A stretch of DNA of 64,000 bases from Excoecaria cochinchinensis (Eukaryota > Streptophyta > Magnoliopsida > Malpighiales > Euphorbiaceae), in assembly GCA_947683425.1 (NCBI GenBank), contig CANTUQ010000073.1:17198001-17262000 (forward strand). The letters are read 5' to 3'. A program made the position numbers and the translations under genes. Position 1 is the stretch's first letter; the number at the start of each line of letters is the position of its first letter. The notes under the pieces are model-generated. The model saw only the letters and a list, made by a program, of their open reading frames with translations, was not told the origin of the DNA and did no database searches. Shown here one piece after another: positions 57,617 to 64,000 of this stretch.

Positions 57617-58319
57617 AATGTAATCTAGTGATGACTCCACCAACATACACTACTGGGGCTGCCCCCCTAGATACTCTCACCATATTAACCAAAATCTCAT
57701 GGCTGATGTTGAGCCGTTGGCCTGCCACCATGGCCCATAAACTCCAAATCTCAACGGCATTGAGAGACCCTGGGTTACCAGCACGTCCCAAATAAGAGCT
57801 GGATAAAACCCTATGAACATATCGAAGGGCCTGTGACGAGAGTACCATGCTCTTTGCCGTATCATGATCATACGGCACTCCCGGCAATGCAATAACAGCC
57901 CAATGGTGGCGTCTAATTGCTCTATGGGGCACTATAACATCCTGTCCGAATGGAAGTCCCATAGCCTCTGTAAATCGCTGATGAATAATGTTGTAATAGT
58001 GCCGCTCAATCCAAAACTGGATAACGTGTCGGATCTCTGGTACCCCCCGTACTGTAGCGTAGCAAGAAACTGCCGAACTATCTCTGGGTGAGTCTGGAAA
58101 GCAAGCGTCAGAAACTCAGTCAGTCCATCCTGCAGCTGCTATCAGAATATCGACCTCGTCGGCCATCCCGAGACCCTCAATGAACGGCCTGGAAATGAAA
58201 TGGCTAGCTCGAAAATGCACCTGAGCCAGCGCTGCATACCTCTGTCTATCCTCGGCACTCATCCAATCTGGGGCCTGAGGCTCAGGCTAATCGCGAGGAG
58301 CATATCGTCGCGGTGGCAT
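57617..58319 (-). pseudogene. ORF-1/env-like gene, N-terminal half (broken)
   Basis: Begins MPPRRYAPRD at 58319, one base after a splice acceptor (TTTATTTTCAG on the minus strand). It continues RQRYAALAQVHFRASHF, FIEGLGMADEVDIL, FLTLAFQTHPEIVRQFLATL, then RRHHWAVIALPGVPY, ALRYVHRVLSSSYLG and WSLWAMVAGQRLNISH, ending GGVITRL at the chromovirus insertion. The order of blocks matches the Athila ORF-1 family gene at 15178-18040 (K.SY/LD..GI.NEV, VYPGL..FVST, HRF.S.SF, GGLVT). Interrupted by TAG after APRD and a further stop or frameshift near 58140. Function unknown; no membrane segment evident. Confidence 0.62.
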
Positions 58320-58872
58320 CCTGAAAATAAAGTAAACAATTAGTTTGGTATCATAGTCATAATCGTACTTTACTCAGGAAATAACAAAAATTTAGGCAGC
58401 ATTTCGACAGGGTCGTGCCTAAACCGAAAAAAATTAAAATTAAATTAAAAAAAAAAATTTGGGCAGCACCCCGGCAAGGGTGTGCCCAACCTCCTGCATG
58501 AGAAAACAAAAAGAAGGAGGGACAGGCCTCAGGCCCCAGGCAACAGTGCAACATACTCACATTTGCTTTACTTTCTAATTCTTAGTATTGGTCTCAGAGT
58601 GCATGGATTCCTAAGGCCATGCCTGAATATCTAAAAAGTCAATAACTAAAAATTAATTGTTCTCAAAATAGCACATATCCATGCATTTTATAACAGCATA
58701 TTACTTACTCTAGGTGTTAATTCTAGCGCTTAAAGCATTAAAAAAAACATAACTGTGGCCTTTCAAATTGTACTACAATAATTAGCCTAATTATACTAAT
58801 CCAAAAATAAAATTAAATTAAATTACTCACCATAAAATAAAATAAATAATAACTAGAAGAATTTTACTTACC
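58320..58872 (-). other. Proposed 5' intron of env-like gene
   Basis: The minus strand has donor CTAG/GTAAGTAAAA at 58871 and acceptor TTATTTTCAG/G at 58321, enclosing about 550 bp of AT-rich DNA. A leader exon of ~130 nt would lie at 58873-59005. The arrangement parallels the Athila env-like gene, whose coding exon also starts right after an acceptor. Confidence 0.55.
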
Positions 58873-59012
58873 TAGAAGTTGAGACTCAATGAAAAAGAAA
58901 GGACTAAACACTGGTGCAAAAGAAACCAACCGAAAAAGCAAAAACGAGAAAATGTAATTGAAGAAGAAGGGAAGAGTGTCGGTGTGAAGAAAAGAGAGAA
59001 GAAAGCGATTGT

Positions 59013-59055
59013 CCGTCGGTACCTGCGTCCTTATATAGAATTTACGTACCGACGG
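59013..59055 (-). promoter_or_regulatory. TATA box inside a perfect 10-bp inverted repeat
   Basis: The minus strand reads CCGTCGGTAC, 8 bases, TATATAA, 8 bases, GTACCGACGG. The TATA box (59031-59037) lies about 30 bp upstream of a CT-rich leader and ~160 bp upstream of the splice donor. This is the likely promoter of the env-like gene. Confidence 0.6.
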
Positions 59056-59385
59056 GCTTTACGTCTATACAGACACCGATGGGAATGCCGTCTGTCTCTC
59101 CGGATTCTGCTTTTAACCCTCATTAATTACCTAATTAATACGTGTGATATAATTAATGCGTGTGATATGCACGATGCAGAGACTGCCAGGTGGACAATTA
59201 CAGAAGGGATCACCGTCTGAGTTAGGGATGGGCTACCCATCGGTAGGTCAATCCTATAAAATTCAGCATTTTCTTGTATTCCTTGCCTTTTATCTCATTT
59301 TAGCTTCATAGCAGGTTCCTTTCCTCAGTTTTTTCTTTTTCCCTCCTTTATTTCCCTTAGCAACCTCGACCTTAGTCAAAGAGAA
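59056..59385. other. Divergent intergenic region
   Basis: About 330 bp between two oppositely directed gene starts. It contains further CCGATGGG / CCCATCGG elements (GATGGGCTACCCATC at 59227-59241) and an imperfect inverted repeat at 59071-59097. T-rich DNA precedes the plus-strand ATG. Confidence 0.5.
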
Positions 59386-60734
59386 ATGAATTCTCCTTTT
59401 CTTTCCAAAATGCACCGCATCTTAGACGATGCTCAAACTTGGGAAAATAGCACTCTTACCCCCCTTTCTGGACTGAAATTTTTACGCAGAATCAAAATAG
59501 ACTACAACCTCCTTCTGGCCACGACCGACTTCTAGGACCCTCGCTTTCACGTTTTTAGGTTCACCTACTAGGAAATATGCCCCCTGCCTGAGGAACTTGC
59601 TGCCATTGTCGGGAGCTGGTATCCTCTTAGTGCTTTACCCTGCGTTCCTCGCTGTGGTTTGGTTCAAACTCGGGATATTGCCCTGTCCTTAAGTATAGCT
59701 CCTTCTGATGCTGCTCGTCTAGTTCCTCAGGGCCCTGTATTTGCCCTAGAACCTCTGATTGAAGCGCTAGATGAATTCTCTAACCTTCCTTCATACAGAG
59801 TAAGTGTCATCTTTCTTTTCTGTCTGATGAAGTACTTGATCGTGACTTCAGAGGAGCTGCTTGGAGACCCTCGTCTGTTTGGGATTTTGGACGATTTTCA
59901 CCGCAGGCTGACCCCTTTTCCACTTATTCTGGCTAAGACTATCTTGGGTTTGGACTCTGTCTGTGCCGGGCCTACCACTTCATTCTCTAGGAGCCCCTTA
60001 TTACTCCAGGTACGTCATTGTTTTAAAGGTAGTGCGTCCCTTGTGGATTTTCGCACTAGCTTTTCTTATTGGGAAGTGCGTCCTTTCGGATTTTCACACA
60101 ACCCTATGCCTAATTTTTGCCTGAAGTAAATCCCACTTACTCCAGCGGCTTTTCTTTGCCTTTTATCTTATTTTCTTTGGCTTTTATTTTTCCTTGCTTC
60201 TTCTTTCAGATTTGGTTGCAAGAGAAATTGAAGCAGTTGTCAGAGCCACCTCCTAGGGTCATTAGCCAGTACTCTGCGAAGCATCTTCTTCCTCGCCAGC
60301 ATCTGTACCTACTTGGGACCCCTGACGAAGGCATTACCAGATTCAGTGAGATATTAGATGAGGATATTAGCTTCATGCATGCTTGGCATCCATTATCCAG
60401 TGCAGTTATTGATGGGTCTTCAGGATGCGTTCCCCTATGCGGGCTTCGCGAGGCAACCTTTTACATCACGGCTCGCTACTCTCGTCAACTTGGAATGACT
60501 CAGGATGTGGTGAGACTCCCTCTATCCTTTCGAGGTGGAGTCCTTTCTGCGGCTTTTGCCTCCAGCTATCATGAGCTCTGGAGCCAACTTCCATTGAAGA
60601 CTATCATACCTCCCTTCGGGAACCACTCTGTCACCTCTACCAGCGCGTACAAGAGGTGGATACTTAGCCCGTCATCTGATAACCGAACACGGCGACTGAG
60701 ACATTTGGCTAGCGAGAGTAGTAGTAGGTCATAG
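59386..60734 (+). pseudogene. Antisense accessory gene of Tat element, two exons
   Basis: Exon 1 59386-60009, intron 60010-60209 (donor CTCCAG/GTACGT, acceptor CTTCTTTCAG/ATT), exon 2 60210-60734; both exons are whole codons long and the frame continues across. Exon 1: MNSPFLSKMHRIL, DPRFHVFRFTY, EICPLPEELAAIVG, ALEPLIEALDEF. Exon 2: EPPPRVISQYSAKHL, ATFYITARYSRQLGM. The block around FHVFRF..EICPLPEE resembles the plant mobile domain / DUF7745-like accessory proteins of Tat elements (inference). Two in-frame TAGs at 59533-59535 and 59569-59571 fall where Trp is expected. It is antisense to the element, so it needs its own promoter. Confidence 0.62.
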
Positions 60735-61123
60735 TTTAGCTTTATATGTATTTTGAGCAACATGTTTTCTTTTTAAAGCAGAATTGGACGATGATATAAA
60801 TGAATAAGTCAAGTCTTATTTTATTTCACAAAATTGTGTACATTTCAATACGATTTCAGAATACATGATCGTTTTTTGACACTAATTCAATTATGCAAGA
60901 CTACATTCATTCATGGAACCAAATCCTGACAGCATCAAACTCCTGTCTCCAATCAGCCCTCTCGGGTTTTCATGATTGGATATTTTCTCTCAAGCCTCTA
61001 AATTTTGCCCAGGATGCCTTTTTTCGATTTTCACCCTGACGAGGCGCCCAATTTTAGAAAGGCCGCCTTTTTTCGGTTTTCGACCCACGGGGCTTTCATT
61101 CTCTTCTTTTGATTTTGTAGCCT
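60735..61123. other. Convergent 3' region, accessory gene / integrase
   Basis: Non-coding; pol (minus) and the accessory gene (plus) converge here. It aligns with 44270-44576 of the nested Tat, including two TTTTTTCG.TTTTC.ACCC blocks. It may hold the accessory gene's polyadenylation site. Confidence 0.6.
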
Positions 61124-62719
61124 TTAGCCATGGAACCTTTTGGGTCTATCAATATTGATCGGTTCTTTGAATTCGTTGCCATCACTATCCGACAAAATTG
61201 CAGCTCCTCTTGACAGCAGCTTCTTGAGGATAAATGGGCCTTCCCACATAGGTCTGAACTTCCCTCTAATATCCGGTGCTCCTGGTCTCATCTGTTTGAA
61301 TACCAAATCCCCTTCCTTCAATGGATGTTTCTTGACTTTCTTTCTAAAAGACCTAGCGAGCCTCTTTTAGTGTAGATCTGGTTGTGATAGTAGGCTTTTA
61401 ACCTATTCTCATCCAACATGTTCAAGCGTTGCAACAGTTGCTACGCCCATTCGGCCTCCGGAATCTCTGCTTCCATTATCACCCTTAGTGACTTAAGTTC
61501 GACCTCGACTGGCAATACTGCCTCCGTCCCATATACCAAGGAATATGGAGTGGCTCCCGTTGAAGTCCTGATGGTTGTTCTGTAACCCCATAGTGCGAAA
61601 GGCAACTTTTCTGCCCAATCTTTATAATTCTGGACCATCTTAGCCAGGATCCTCTTGACATTCTTATTGGCGGCTTCAACTGCCCCATTCGCTTGAGGAC
61701 GATACGGAGAAGACTTATGGTGCTCGATACCATACTTCTGAAGTAACTTCTTCGTCTCGGCCATGAACTGGACCCCGTTGTCAGATACCACATGATGTGG
61801 AAGGCCATACCTACATATCAAGTTATTCTCTATGAATTTTGCCATATCCCGAGCATCCACTTTCTTAAAGGACTTAGCTTCTATCCACTTATTAAAGTAG
61901 TCAATGGTGACGATGATGTATCTATGCCCATTGGAGGCCGTGGGGCGTATCTCTCCAATAATATCAATCCCCTAAGTTGCGAATGGCCAAGGTGACGTTA
62001 GATTATGTAATTCCGAAACGGCCAGGTGCCTTAAATCTACATACTGCTGGCATAACTGACACTGCTTTACATACTTCGAGCAATCGTTATCCATGGTGAG
62101 CCGGAAGAATCCTTGTCTCATAATCTTTTTAGCTAATGTCAACCCATTTATATGGGCCCCACATACTCTGGCGTGTGTTTCTTCCATCACCCTTTTAGCC
62201 TCTCTCTCATCCAAACACCTCAACTGGATACCATCCACCTGTCGTTTGTACAACGCTCTATTTACGCAGATGAACTGGGTAGATAGCTTGCGAATCATTC
62301 TCTGATCTTTCTCAGTAGCTTTCTCCGGAAATGTCACATTCTCTAGATAGTTCTTGATATCATAATACCACGGCTTCCCATCCGCTACTTCTATCTCCGT
62401 GACTGATTTAGATTCGAAGCTAGGTCTCTCAGAGCTAGAAATCAAAACTGGCCTCATAACCACCCCTTCGGGATTGTCCCACATTGAGACTAAAGTAGCA
62501 AGCGCGTCGGCTAACTGGTTTTCATCCCTCGGAACAAAACGGAATGTACATACTTCAAATTGACTACTTAGGTCTCTCAAGTGCTCGATGTATGGCATTA
62601 GCCTCTCTTCTTTAACGGCCCATTCACCTCGGATTTGATTGATCACCAGGGAGGAATCACCGAACACTTCCACGTTTTTCGCTCCTAAGGCTATCAACGC
62701 CTCTAACCCAAAGGCACAT
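61124..62719 (-). pseudogene. Outer Tat second RNase H-integrase (broken)
   Basis: From 62719: CAFGLEALIALGAKNVEVF, GDSSLVINQIRGEW and FVPRDENQLADALA (second RNase H), then the integrase N-terminus (HARVCGAHINGL, CQLCQQYVDLRHL), broken by TAG after WPFAT at 61972-61974, core HHVVSDNGVQF and ANGAVEAANK, stop after AEWA at 61441, a frameshift near 61370, and C-terminus GDLVFKQMRPG ending KRFHG at 61124. Closely similar to 44577-46200 of the nested Tat but a distinct copy. A plus-oriented Tat LTR inserted at 62720 removes the upstream part. Confidence 0.88.
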
Positions 62720-63421
62720 TGTAGACACCAGGTCCCGAGTAGCCTTGATCAGGATTACCCAATAAATTCAGTGGTTTTTTGTAGTTATGGGAATTAAATT
62801 AATTTAATTTCTTCATTAAAAAATCTGAATTTTAAGGGGAATAAAAAGAGTTTTTTGGTGAGAATTGAAGGGGATTTTTTTTTAAAAAAAATATTTTTCT
62901 TCTTCTTTCTTCTTTCAAGCACAAATTCTCTCAATTTCTAAAGAAATTTCCAGCAGTTCTTAAGGCAAAAAATAACAATTTTTGTTCTTGAGAATTTTCT
63001 TATTTTCAATTGACAATTTTTGCTTTGAGACAAATAAATAAATTATTTGTTCTTGAGTAAAAATTCACTTTCAATATTTTATTTTCTAATTTTATTCCAA
63101 TAATACAAGACAAGCAATTGGATCTTACCTTCTCTTCATCAAGATAAATTTTGAGGGTAAACATTCTTGGCTCAATTTCTTAGTTTAATTTTAATTTATT
63201 TTTTTATTTCTAATTAACTAGTTAACATGTAAATTCTTTTAGTCTTATTATTTTCTTCTTATTTCTTGTTTTTACTTTTTATTTGATTAGTTAACAATGT
63301 AAATTCTCTTAGAACTATTTTATTATTTTTATTCAATTGTTCATATTATTTTTATTTAATTGTTCACGTGTTCATGTTGTTCATATTGTTCATCTTCTTT
63401 TATCATCATCATCATCATCAC

Positions 63422-63517
<96 letters not shown>

Positions 63518-64000
63518 GTTTGATTGTTCATATTCTTTGTTATTATTGTGTTATTACTATTGTAGTTATTACCATCATTATTATTATTATCCTTATTCTT
63601 GTTTAATTTTATTATTACTATTATTATATATTTCTTATGCAGGCTGATTTTTATGATTACCTTTGCTTTTTATACATGTTGGATATTGTTGTTATTATTT
63701 TATGCTCTTACACATACTGAATTTTATGTTTGTATTTTCTATTCATGTTTTTGCATGTTGAGTTTTATAACTATTATTTTATGTTTGCTTAGGCATGTTG
63801 GCTTTTATCAATATTATTAATATGTTTTATGCATGATTGGATGTTATTGATATTATTTTGTGTTTTTATGCATGCTAAATTTTATTAACACTATTTTATG
63901 TTTTTTTTAGCATGTTGATTTTATTAATTTGTTAAATTGCATATTTTTTTATGTCATTTTAATTAGCTTGTCATACATGATACAATTTTGTTTGCATTAA
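62720..64000 (+). repeat. Tat-type LTR, sense orientation, runs off window
   Basis: Starts TGTAGACACCAGGTCCCGAG, the sense start of the Tat LTR family, and matches the nested LTR for ~45 bp before diverging. It is inserted in the second RNase H; the 5 bp on its left are CACAT. It contains a long ATT microsatellite and repeated GCATGTTG..TTTTAT segments like the TAACATGCATAA motifs of other Tat LTRs. The rest lies beyond 64000. Confidence 0.75.
63423..63517. repeat. (ATT)n microsatellite, ~31 repeats
   Basis: An almost perfect ATT tract of about 95 bp, preceded by a short ATC tract at 63400-63422. Long Leu- or Ile-only open frames across it are artefacts. Confidence 0.97.

Larger units (their letters stand above)
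22544..62719 (-). mobile_element. Outer Tat/Ogre-like Ty3/gypsy element (interrupted)
   Basis: The minus-strand element runs from its 3' LTR (22544-24536) through a 3' region, an ORF-1/env-like gene, an oppositely oriented accessory gene, integrase and the second (archaeal-type) RNase H, where another Tat LTR interrupts it at 62720. The second RNase H beside integrase and a plus-strand accessory gene downstream of integrase are hallmarks of the Tat lineage (Ogre, Retand). Gag, protease, RT and the 5' LTR are off-window. The 30.6-kb chromovirus tandem is a later insertion. Whether the env-like gene is native to this element or came with an unrecognised insertion is unresolved, since no LTR or target duplication bounds it. 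Confidence 0.68.

Noticed and set aside
63337..63647. Open frames of almost pure Leu or Ile
   Set aside because: Translation of the ATT microsatellite.

Overview
The window is plant nuclear repeat DNA, almost certainly heterochromatin of a large-genome angiosperm, probably a eudicot. It consists of nested LTR retrotransposons of four kinds: Athila, Tat/Ogre-like and chromodomain (Tekay/Del-like) Ty3/gypsy elements, and one Ty1/copia element. I found no convincing single-copy host gene, tRNA, rRNA or CRISPR locus. Almost every coding region is broken by stops or frameshifts, so these are relics, some of them young.

Layout. (1) 1-21490: a plus-strand Athila element whose 5' part lies outside the window: broken pol (1-3890), a palindrome array (4118-4587), an ORF-1/env-like gene (leader before 4756, main exon 15178-18040), a 3' untranslated region and the 3' LTR (19699-21490). 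A copia element (5006-14562, minus, TSD CATGT) sits in the env-like intron, and an antisense Athila-type LTR (15414-17128) splits the env-like exon. (2) 21491-22543: a truncated Tekay-type LTR fragment. (3) 22544-62719: a minus-strand Tat-type element: 3' LTR, 3' region with 91-bp tandem repeats, a minus-strand ORF-1/env-like gene (25644-58872), an oppositely directed two-exon accessory gene (59386-60734) and an integrase/second-RNase-H fragment. Another Tat LTR starting at 62720 interrupts it. (4) 26972-57616, inside the env-like gene of (3): a tandem chromovirus array LTR-internal-LTR-internal-LTR on the minus strand. (5) 40674-54230, inside the second chromovirus gag: a Tat-type element on the minus strand with 2.4-kb LTRs and TSD ACCAC.

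How the parts work. Each element encodes or encoded Gag, protease, reverse transcriptase/RNase H and integrase. Visible cis sites are tRNA primer sites (initiator-Met type for copia and chromovirus, Arg-like for Tat), polypurine tracts, LTR ends TG...CA and target duplications. The Athila and outer Tat elements also carry accessory genes with splice signals.

The most unusual feature is a tandem array of ~35-bp palindromes repeated every 72-73 bp. It occurs in six places and in unrelated families: Athila LTRs, the Athila pol-env gap, and all three chromovirus LTRs. Spacers share a CAGAAT-type core, and the arms show compensatory changes. Other palindrome or short-repeat clusters, unrelated in sequence, occur in the Tat LTRs and around the TATA box of the second env-like gene. 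All family assignments rest on motif recognition by eye; no database search was possible.
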